Shown: in pieces, positions 1 to 5,469 of the stretch
Layout: each line of letters starts with the position of its first letter
Position numbering within the stretch: the stretch's first letter is position 1
Source: JAPLDA01 sp043783155
Lineage (GTDB): Bacteria; Bacteroidota; Bacteroidia; AKYH767-A; 2013-40CM-41-45
Assembly: GCA_043783155.1 (NCBI GenBank)
Contig: JAYVZS010000010.1
Span: 1-7,027 of the forward strand
DNA: 7,027 bases
Direction: 5' to 3'
Translations under genes and position numbers: made by a program
Notes under the pieces: model-generated
Database searches by the model: none
What the model was told of the DNA's origin: nothing
Seen by the model: the letters and a program-made list of their open reading frames with translations, nothing else

Positions 1-11
1 GTATCGGGATC

Positions 12-62
12 TGATGGGAATTATTCCCCGCCCCTTGGGGCGATCGGAAAGAATTCCCATCA
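12..62. repeat. Long nested inverted repeat (hairpin)
   Basis: The outer arms at 12-22 and 52-62 (TGATGGGAATT / AATTCCCATCA) are perfect 11-base complements. A TTCC/GGAA pair (24-27 / 46-49) and a GC-rich inner stem (29-33 / 38-42, CGCCC / GGGCG) closing on CTTG continue the hairpin inward. No gene covers it. It resembles the palindromic intergenic repeats found in many Bacteroidota genomes; that resemblance is from memory and untested. It could also end transcription of a gene lying left of the window, although no T run follows the stem. Confidence 0.7.
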
Positions 63-66
63 AATA

Positions 67-87
67 CTCCGCTGCTCTGCGGCGGAG
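67..87. repeat. GC-rich hairpin
   Basis: Arms CTCCGCTGC (67-75) and GCGGCGGAG (79-87) form a nine-pair stem around a TCT loop, with one T/G position at 73/81. That position would be a G-U wobble in a plus-strand transcript but an A/C mismatch in a minus-strand one. It starts five bases after the preceding hairpin, so the two probably form one structured element. Confidence 0.6.
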
Positions 88-101
88 ATGTTTATTATTT
101 T

Positions 102-165
102 ACGCTGAGGTCACATAGTTCGCCGGGAATACGTCTCAGCGCTCTCTGCACCTCAGCGTTCTCTT
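102..165. repeat. Inverted repeat with an internal 17-base direct repeat
   Basis: ACGCTGAGGT (102-111) and ACCTCAGCGT (150-159) are perfect 10-base complements. The right arm overlaps a direct repeat: CTCAGCGCTCTCTG at 135-148 recurs as CTCAGCGTTCTCTT at 152-165 (12 of 14 identical, 17-base offset). Sequences with this CTCAGCG/CTCTGCG flavour recur between genes of environmental Bacteroidota as far as I recall. No open reading frame of interest covers it. Confidence 0.6.
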
Positions 166-236
166 GGTGAAACAAGAAGTATGTGGAAGTGTTTTGCAAA
201 CCAACCTTTTTCCCCGAATCCCGAACGGACAATTAC

Positions 237-270
237 TTTCTTAAAAAGTCAATAAAAAATTCTATCTTTC
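237..270 (+). promoter_or_regulatory. Possible Bacteroidota-type promoter of the secreted protein gene
   Basis: TATCTTTC at 263-270 matches seven of eight positions of the Bacteroidota -7 consensus TAnnTTTG. A TTTC at 237-240 lies 22 bases upstream, roughly where the -33 TTTG/TTG element is expected. The box lies 17 bases before the ATG at 288, implying a very short leader. The 10-mer TTCTATCTTT that contains it (260-269) recurs at the same distance before the proposed comEC start. Confidence 0.35.
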
Positions 271-287
271 TGACTAAAATAAAAATC

Positions 288-1988
288 ATGAAAAAAAATA
301 TCTGCCTCACCATTTTACTTTCAGTTTTTATGTTGAGTTTAAAAGCTCAGTGGACAACCGATACATTACAGAACACACTCGTGAGAGACAGCGTGGGAAC
401 GTCTGAAACGGAACCACTTTCTGTTACTACGAGTAACGGCAATACCTATGTTACATGGTTTGAATCGGTGAGCGGTAATTATCAACTGAGGATGCAACTG
501 CTCGACTCAGCTGGAAATAAATTGTGGAGTCAGGAAGGATTAGTTGTTTCCGCTTTTCCGCAGGCCACTTACTTTGTACATTATGATCTGAAGGTGGATC
601 ATGAAGACAATGCTGTCGTTGCTTTCCAGGATTACCGCACAGGTGGTAACTTTAACGTTGTGGCGTACATGATTTCTCCCATTGGAACTTTTTTATGGGG
701 CGCTTCCGGAATTTCTCTTGCTGATGATGCTGCGGAGGAAGGATTGTCGCCCGTAATTGGTGTCACTGCTTCCAACAATATCATCATCGCGTGGAATGCT
801 GATTCATCTTCAAAGCAATGGGTAGCTTACCAGAAAATTTCTTCTTTCGGAACATTGGCATGGGGGGCAACTCCGAGAAAAATTATTGATTCAACCGGTG
901 TAATAAGATATTCACGTCCTTCGGTTGTGCCTGCCGGTATAGACGATTTTATGATGATGTATGTGCAGGGAACCGGTACGTTTGGGAACGCCATGCGGGC
1001 GAATCATTTTGATGTAAACGGAAACCCGGTATGGCCTTCCAGTGCTCAGGTTTCTACCAAGACCATTAGCTCTTATTATTTCCCTGAAGTTATTTCAGAT
1101 ATGCATGGCGGTTTGTATGTGTCATTCAATACGTCAAATCCTGTCAGTCTTTCATTGGGAGATGTTTATGTGCAGCATGTAAATGCTTCCGGCGGAGTGT
1201 GGAGTGCGACAGGTACAGAAGCAGCTGTATCTACTGTGAACCATAAAGAAACACGTTCAATCAAATTTCTTGATTCGAGAAATGAAGTGTGGGTGTTGCT
1301 GAAAATATTAGATGGAGGGCAAACCAATACAGGCATTTCTGTACAGAAGTTTGATACATCAGGAGTTGTACAACTAGGTGCAGCCGCTGCCACTGTATTC
1401 CCGATCAGCATCGATTATTACGAGCCGTTTGCTTTTGAATCCACGAATGACGGAATGATCATCGTTCATACTGTCAATTCAGGATTCACGGCGAAGTTAT
1501 TGAAGACAATTAAAATTAATTACAGCGGGCTTTCTTTGTGGACTCCTGCTGTGAGTGCGGTTTCTTCCATCGTAAGTGTGAAGTCACGAATCAGTTTAGG
1601 AAGTTTTCACAACGATCAGGTAATAGCTGTATGGAAGGATGAGCGAATTGATGAAGGTGTATATGCTCAGAATATTTTCAACAACGGTTCTGTTGGTCCG
1701 CTGGCAGTGCCGAATGAAATTTCAATCGATGAAAATTTCAATCTCTTTCCAAATCCATCCGCTGAATTTCCTGTCATTCAGTTTAAAGGTGATAAATCAG
1801 GTGAAGCACTCGTCAGTATAACAAATGCTTTTGGGAAGACAATTTGTTCCCATCCTGTTTTTCTTGATGCTTCAAATGGTCAACTTGATTTAAGTAAGTT
1901 AATCAAACAAAATTTTTCTTCCGGAATTTATTTTATCAGCATCTCTGATAACAAAATGAAAGAGGTAAAGAGATGGGTGAAGGAATGA
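288..1988 (+). CDS. Secreted beta-propeller-like protein with T9SS type A sorting domain
   Basis: An exported protein of 566 residues. The ATG at 288 is chosen because it opens a clear signal peptide: MKKN, a hydrophobic core (about residues 6-18) and a likely cleavage after LKAQ (residue 21). A GTG at 183 in the same frame would add 35 residues ahead of the signal peptide and is unlikely. The mature region has about eight repeats of roughly 56 residues. Each has a hydrophobic strand near positions 53, 110, 166, 222, 277, 334, 391 and 445, then a turn such as SAGNKLW, PIGTFLW or VNGNPVW (Trp80, 137, 192, 249, 305, 418), as in a beta-propeller. Residues about 485-566 look like a type IX secretion sorting domain, with FPNPS (487-491), SSGIYFISI (544-552) and a basic end. 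The protein is therefore expected to cross the outer membrane through the Por machinery and be released or anchored outside. No catalytic motif is visible and the ligand is unknown. Confidence 0.88.
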   Translation: MKKNICLTILLSVFMLSLKAQWTTDTLQNTLVRDSVGTSETEPLSVTTSNGNTYVTWFESVSGNYQLRMQLLDSAGNKLWSQEGLVVSAFPQATYFVHYDLKVDHEDNAVVAFQDYRTGGNFNVVAYMISPIGTFLWGASGISLADDAAEEGLSPVIGVTASNNIIIAWNADSSSKQWVAYQKISSFGTLAWGATPRKIIDSTGVIRYSRPSVVPAGIDDFMMMYVQGTGTFGNAMRANHFDVNGNPVWPSSAQVSTKTISSYYFPEVISDMHGGLYVSFNTSNPVSLSLGDVYVQHVNASGGVWSATGTEAAVSTVNHKETRSIKFLDSRNEVWVLLKILDGGQTNTGISVQKFDTSGVVQLGAAAATVFPISIDYYEPFAFESTNDGMIIVHTVNSGFTAKLLKTIKINYSGLSLWTPAVSAVSSIVSVKSRISLGSFHNDQVIAVWKDERIDEGVYAQNIFNNGSVGPLAVPNEISIDENFNLFPNPSAEFPVIQFKGDKSGEALVSITNAFGKTICSHPVFLDASNGQLDLSKLIKQNFSSGIYFISISDNKMKEVKRWVKE

Positions 1989-2097
1989 GGATGGAGGTCC
2001 TGAGTGTTGGTCGGTTGCCTGTATTTGATAGAAATTATTTCATTAATTCAGATATACGACACCAATTGCAGCAGTGTTGTAAATTGAACCACAGACT

Positions 2098-2130
2098 AAA
2101 ATGAAATAGTTAGAAGCCATTTCGTTTTTT
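2098..2130 (+). terminator. Weak AT-rich terminator-like hairpin
   Basis: AAAATGAAAT (2098-2107) can pair with ATTTCGTTTT (2119-2128) through ten positions, one a U-G wobble, around an 11-base loop, and the right arm runs into TTTTTT (2125-2130). It lies 110 bases after the secreted protein gene and just before the comEC promoter-like box, a sensible place to end the upstream transcript. The stem has almost no GC, so stability is doubtful. Confidence 0.3.
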
Positions 2131-2134
2131 CTTT

Positions 2135-2142
2135 TATCTTTG
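2135..2142 (+). promoter_or_regulatory. Candidate comEC -7 promoter box
   Basis: TATCTTTG is an exact match to the Bacteroidota -7 consensus TAnnTTTG. It would give a leader of about 65 bases before the TTG at 2212. It overlaps the TTG at 2140, the first possible start of the frame, so if transcription begins just downstream that start cannot be used. No good -33 TTTG is visible at the expected distance. Confidence 0.4.
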
Positions 2143-2162
2143 TTTCAACAATTTAATTCTTT

Positions 2163-2186
2163 CTTCTTTACTTCTTTACTTCTTTC
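2163..2186 (+). repeat. 8-base tandem repeat CTTCTTTA x3
   Basis: CTTCTTTA occurs at 2163-2170 and 2171-2178, followed by CTTCTTTC at 2179-2186. It lies in a pyrimidine-rich tract between the candidate -7 box and the proposed comEC start, so most likely in the leader. The unit is not a multiple of three. Confidence 0.6.
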
Positions 2187-2194
2187 TATCTTTT
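2187..2194 (+). promoter_or_regulatory. Alternative comEC promoter-like box
   Basis: TATCTTTT matches seven of eight positions of TAnnTTTG and ends 17 bases before the TTG at 2212. It is part of TTCTATCTTT (2184-2193), the same 10-mer found before the secreted protein gene, and the 10-mer begins exactly 28 bases before the start codon in both cases. The T-rich surroundings make chance matches likely. Confidence 0.25.
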
Positions 2195-2211
2195 TTAATT
2201 TTTCTCTACCC

Positions 2212-4323
2212 TTGAATTACTGGAATCAAACTCCTTTGTTTCGTTTACTTCCTGCTTTTATTTTCGGAATACTCGCAGGTATTGTTGGATCTTACCTGAA
2301 ACCATTGTGGATACTGCTTTTTAGCGCGATTCCTGCTTTCTTGTTTTTAAGCCAGGTATTGTTGCCGAAAAAGTTTTTCAGTTACCGTTTCAGATGGCTG
2401 TTCGGTTTGTCGGCTCAACTCCTTACGTTTTCTTTTGCTTGGTTACTCACCGAATTTAAAACAGAAATCTATTCTCAAAGTCACTTCAGCAAGTATGAAC
2501 ATGTTTCCGCTTACATGGCTTATCTCAACGATAGCAAGCAGGAGAAAAGTAAAAGCTATAAAACAACGATCCGGATTGTAGCTGTTAAATCAGGAGACAA
2601 ATGGTTCAAGGTTGATGGAAAATGTCTTGTTTACATTTTCAAAGATTCGGTCTCCGCGGCTCTTCGTTACGGTGATCTGATCACATTTACAAATGTTCCG
2701 GCAGAAGTGCAGCCACCGGCGAATCCCTCCCAGTTTAATTATAAAAAATTTCTGTCTTACAACCAGGTGTATCATCAGCTCTATTTTTCTTCCGGAAAGT
2801 ATCGTGTGGTCGCGCATCACCATGGAAGTGAAATTGTGGAGATGGCAATTAACATGAGAGAGAAGTTGCTGAAGATTTTTAAAGACAACAACATCAGTGG
2901 CGATGATTATGCAGTTGTCTCGGCTTTGCTTCTTGGAGATACAGATGAAATCGACCAGGAGATCATGACTGCGTACGCTGCTTCAGGTGCCTTGCATGTT
3001 CTTTCGGTTTCGGGTTTACATGTCGGAATTATATACATCGCATTGAACGCCTTTTTATTTTTTCTGAATCGGAACAAGAAAACACGAGTGATGAAAGCAG
3101 GAATTCTCATTCTCTTTCTCTGGTATTATGCATTGCTCACAGGACTTTCTCCCGCTGTTCTTCGCTCGGCTGCGATGTTATCTTTTATCGTCCTCGGTAA
3201 AGCGCTCGACCGCTATACGAATATGTATAATACGCTGGCTGCTTCCGCGATTGCGTTGTTTTGTTTTCAGCCGCACTTGTTGATGCAGGTTGGGTTTCAA
3301 CTTTCCTATCTCGCTGTGCTCGGAATTGTTTTCCTCTACAAGAAAATTCATCTGCTGTTAAATCCACGAAACTGGCTGCTGAAGCAAATCTGGGGACTCA
3401 CGGCTGTTTCTGTCGCCGCACAACTTGCGACATTTCCTCTTGGGTTGTTTTACTTCAATCAGTTTCCAAATTATTTTCTTCTGTCTAATCTGCTCGTCAT
3501 ACCAATTTCAACGGTAATTTTATATGGCGGGATCATTCTCTTTATTATTTCTCCCCTTACTATATTCGCGAAATGGGTAGGATTGGTACTAGGAAAAATT
3601 GTTCACCTTTTGAATTATACAGTCATAACGATTGAACATCTTCCGTTTGCATTGACGCAGGGAATATCGATCTCCATTTTAGAAACTTGCATCCTGTACG
3701 TTTCAATACTCATGCTTATTTTATTTTTTATGAAGAAGGAACCGAAGTATATAATGACTTCCATCCTGACAACAATTATTCTACTGTCATTAAGAGCTGT
3801 TGAAACCATCCAATTTCAAAAGCAGCAACAATTGATTGTGTATGATATTCCGAAATCATCAGCCATAAATCTTATAAACGGGAACTCTGGAGTATTTATT
3901 TCCGACAGTGTTCTTGTAAACAACAGAAGTATGATGATGTTTAACGTTATTCACTATTGGTGGGATTGCGGAGTTAACGAAGCACAAACAATTAAGGTTG
4001 TAAACGGAAGCGAAACTTTAAAAAGTAAATCATTGTTCCTTCAAAAAAATATAGTACGGTTTCAGGGGAAGACAATTCTATTGATGAACGATTCAACATT
4101 ACTGAATACCAGTCATCAACTTTATTTTGACTACATCATACTTTCAAAAAACCTGAAGATTCATCTCAAAGAAGTGGTGAAGAAATTTCATTTCAAAGAA
4201 TTGATTATTGATTCGTCCAATTCCAATTATCATGTTCAACGTTGGAAAAAGGAAGCGGAAAAGCTTGGAATAGTTTATTACGTTGTTGCGGATAAAGGCG
4301 CTTTCGTAAAGGTGATTGAATGA
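2212..4323 (+). CDS. comEC: ComEC/Rec2-family competence protein (DNA uptake channel)
   Basis: Inner-membrane channel thought to carry single-stranded DNA into the cytoplasm during natural transformation; 703 residues from the TTG at 2212. That start is chosen because the family-like N-terminus (NYWNQTPLFRLLPAF) begins there. The frame stays open to a TTG at 2140, which would give 727 residues, but the extra 24 are encoded by a repetitive pyrimidine tract. Hydrophobic helices lie near residues 9-29, 32-51 and 60-82. A soluble DUF4131-like region follows, with NPSQFNYKKFLSYNQVYHQ at 171-189. The Competence domain carries ALLLGD (238-243), LHVLSVSGLHVG (261-272) and GLSPAVLRS (311-319), followed by many membrane segments to about residue 530. 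The C-terminal region has no HxHxDH metal motif. It ends in LIIDSSNSNYHVQRW (664-678) and a DKGAF segment, which I recall as normal in Bacteroidota ComEC. No other competence gene lies in the window. Confidence 0.93.
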   Translation: MNYWNQTPLFRLLPAFIFGILAGIVGSYLKPLWILLFSAIPAFLFLSQVLLPKKFFSYRFRWLFGLSAQLLTFSFAWLLTEFKTEIYSQSHFSKYEHVSAYMAYLNDSKQEKSKSYKTTIRIVAVKSGDKWFKVDGKCLVYIFKDSVSAALRYGDLITFTNVPAEVQPPANPSQFNYKKFLSYNQVYHQLYFSSGKYRVVAHHHGSEIVEMAINMREKLLKIFKDNNISGDDYAVVSALLLGDTDEIDQEIMTAYAASGALHVLSVSGLHVGIIYIALNAFLFFLNRNKKTRVMKAGILILFLWYYALLTGLSPAVLRSAAMLSFIVLGKALDRYTNMYNTLAASAIALFCFQPHLLMQVGFQLSYLAVLGIVFLYKKIHLLLNPRNWLLKQIWGLTAVSVAAQLATFPLGLFYFNQFPNYFLLSNLLVIPISTVILYGGIILFIISPLTIFAKWVGLVLGKIVHLLNYTVITIEHLPFALTQGISISILETCILYVSILMLILFFMKKEPKYIMTSILTTIILLSLRAVETIQFQKQQQLIVYDIPKSSAINLINGNSGVFISDSVLVNNRSMMMFNVIHYWWDCGVNEAQTIKVVNGSETLKSKSLFLQKNIVRFQGKTILLMNDSTLLNTSHQLYFDYIILSKNLKIHLKEVVKKFHFKELIIDSSNSNYHVQRWKKEAEKLGIVYYVVADKGAFVKVIE

Positions 4324-4332
4324 AAAATTTCA

Positions 4333-4374
4333 CCACGAAGATACAAAGAGAAAAAAAACTTCGTGTCTTTGTGG
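4333..4374. terminator. Stem-loop between convergent genes, possible terminator
   Basis: CCACGAAGATACAAAG (4333-4348) and CTTCGTGTCTTTGTGG (4359-4374) are imperfect 16-base inverted repeats separated by ten bases, nine of them A. In a plus-strand RNA there are 13 Watson-Crick pairs, two G-U pairs and one A/C mismatch; a minus-strand RNA would pair slightly less well. It fills the 58 bases between the stops of comEC and the hydrolase gene. No T run follows on the plus strand. On the minus strand the loop gives a U run inside the hairpin, not after it, so this is not a textbook intrinsic terminator. Similar CCACRAAGAYACRAAG palindromes are widespread between bacterial genes in my recollection. 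Confidence 0.5.
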
Positions 4375-4381
4375 TTAAACT

Positions 4382-5224
4382 TTATTTGATCGATGACAAT
4401 GCCATTTTTTCTTTCACCCGAACACCTTTCTCCGTCATCTCAATCGAGCAACATTCGGTTAGCAAATCATGTTCGAAAAAAAGAATGAAATTTTTCTTTG
4501 CAGCTTCCGCCAGAAATTTTGTTTTCTCTTCCAGCGTAACAAGTGGCCGCATGTCATACGCCATGATGTACGGAAGCGGAACGTGCCCGGCCGACGGAAT
4601 TAAGTCGGCGCAATAAGCAACGTGCTGTCCGTTGTAATTCATAATCGGTAACATCATCGCTTCCGTATGTCCATTCACATATAAAACATGAAATCCATCA
4701 AATAATTTTCCGCCGTCCTCAATGAATTTTAACTGTCCGCTTTCTTTAATCGGTAAAATATTTTCCTTCAGAAAACTGGCCTTCTCCCTTGCATTCGGAT
4801 GAACAGCCCATTCCCAGTGACGTTCGCTGCTCCAGTAGGTGGCGTTTTTAAAAGCCGGTTCATAACCTGTTCTGTCCTTGTTCCATTTTACGCTCCCTCC
4901 GCAATGATCGAAATGAAGGTGTGTGAGAAAGACATCCGTAATATCATCTTCCATGAAACCGGCAGCATGCAATGACTTGGTCAATGAATCATCGCCGTTT
5001 AAATAGTAGTGAGAGAAAAATTTATCATCTTGTTTTACGCCCATTCCGTTGTCGATGAGCACGAGCCGGTTTCCTTCTTCCACCAGGAGGCAACGCATCG
5101 CCCAATTGCACATGTTGTTGTCGTCAGACGGATTTAGTTTGTACCAGATTGATTTCGGAACCACGCCGAACATGGCGCCGCCGTCGAGTTTGAAATTGCC
5201 GGTGTTGATGGTATGTAATTTCAT
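4382..5224 (-). CDS. Metallo-beta-lactamase-fold metal-dependent hydrolase
   Basis: A probable cytoplasmic zinc hydrolase of 280 residues with no signal peptide. The metal site appears complete: HLHFDH (His102, His104, Asp106, His107), His186 in GHTEAM, Asp207 in CADLIP and His252 in FEHD. This arrangement suits a two-metal enzyme of the lactonase or methyl parathion hydrolase-like branch of the fold, but the substrate cannot be told from sequence. The usual GHTPGH loop is GHTEAMM here, so the second His is missing. The N-terminus KLHTINTGNFKLDGGAMFGV looks complete, and the ATG at 5224 is the natural start. It is transcribed toward comEC and away from mpl. Bases immediately upstream of the ATG consist of degenerate 8-base repeats. 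Hydrolysis in general is well supported; a specific role is not. Confidence 0.9.
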   Translation of the reverse strand: MKLHTINTGNFKLDGGAMFGVVPKSIWYKLNPSDDNNMCNWAMRCLLVEEGNRLVLIDNGMGVKQDDKFFSHYYLNGDDSLTKSLHAAGFMEDDITDVFLTHLHFDHCGGSVKWNKDRTGYEPAFKNATYWSSERHWEWAVHPNAREKASFLKENILPIKESGQLKFIEDGGKLFDGFHVLYVNGHTEAMMLPIMNYNGQHVAYCADLIPSAGHVPLPYIMAYDMRPLVTLEEKTKFLAEAAKKNFILFFEHDLLTECCSIEMTEKGVRVKEKMALSSIK

Positions 5225-5255
5225 TGGTGAATTGTGAGTTGGTTAATCGGTGAAT
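5225..5255. repeat. Degenerate 8-base tandem repeat next to the hydrolase start
   Basis: Reading the plus strand, TGGTGAAT (5225-5232), TGTGAGT (5233-5239), TGGTTAAT (5240-5247) and CGGTGAAT (5248-5255) follow each other without gaps. The block begins one base upstream of the hydrolase ATG, so on the minus strand it occupies the whole ribosome-binding region. No Shine-Dalgarno sequence is visible there. Confidence 0.6.
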
Positions 5256-5265
5256 TAAAGTTGTC

Positions 5266-5468
5266 CGGATAGTTTTTAATAACGAGGTGACAAGGTGATG
5301 TGGTAATTGCCATGCTTAGCTACGCAGTAATTTCTGACTTCGTCACCTCGACAAATTCTTCCGCAAATTAAGCTAATTGATTGTTAGTAAGCATGTGAAA
5401 AGATGATTGAAGAAATAAATTCGGAGCAAAAATATTTTCTAATTTTCACGTTACATAAGAACTATCCG
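5266..5468. repeat. 203-base segment bounded by 13-base inverted repeats
   Basis: CGGATAGTTTTTA (5266-5278) and TAAGAACTATCCG (5456-5468) are inverted repeats matching at 12 of 13 positions. They enclose almost all of the spacer between the divergent hydrolase and mpl genes; the right arm ends one base before the mpl ATG. The segment contains a second inverted repeat (5283-5350) and no gene. No target-site duplication is apparent outside the arms (GTTGTC on the left, AATGAG on the right). Either a decayed miniature element or a chance long-range pairing could explain it. Confidence 0.4.
5283..5350. repeat. Inverted repeat with GGTGA tandem units
   Basis: CGAGGTGACAAGGT (5283-5296) and ACTTCGTCACCTCG (5337-5350) are inverted repeats, identical at the outer nine positions and at 12 of 14 overall, with a 40-base loop. 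The left arm lies in a short 8-base tandem run: GAGGTGAC (5284-5291), AAGGTGAT (5292-5299) and GTGGTAAT (5300-5307), sharing the GGTGA core of the repeat beside the hydrolase start. It may help separate the two divergent transcription units, but no clear promoter is visible near it. Confidence 0.5.
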
Positions 5469-5469
5469 A

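Noticed and set aside
1..180. tRNA or other known structured RNA
   Set aside because: The hairpins do not make a cloverleaf, and no TpsiC-like GTTCRA or other diagnostic motif is present.
183..287. N-terminal extension of the secreted protein from a GTG at 183
   Set aside because: It would put 35 residues ahead of a normal signal peptide, and the bases look like promoter and leader.
1166..1411. Open frame on the minus strand inside the secreted protein gene
   Set aside because: Antisense to a well-supported repeat protein, low-complexity composition, no recognisable motif.
3261..3488. Open frame inside comEC in another frame
   Set aside because: Overlaps conserved membrane segments of comEC; no domain or signal.
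4320..4616. 98-residue plus-strand frame starting at the end of comEC
   Set aside because: Its first part is the intergenic stem-loop and the rest is antisense to the conserved C-terminus of the hydrolase.
5225..5307. CRISPR array
   Set aside because: Units are 8 bases, degenerate and contiguous, with no spacers and no cas genes.
5427..5434. Minus-strand TATTTTTG as a hydrolase promoter box
   Set aside because: It matches TAnnTTTG but lies about 200 bases before the start in AT-rich sequence, and no TTG is seen at the -33 position.
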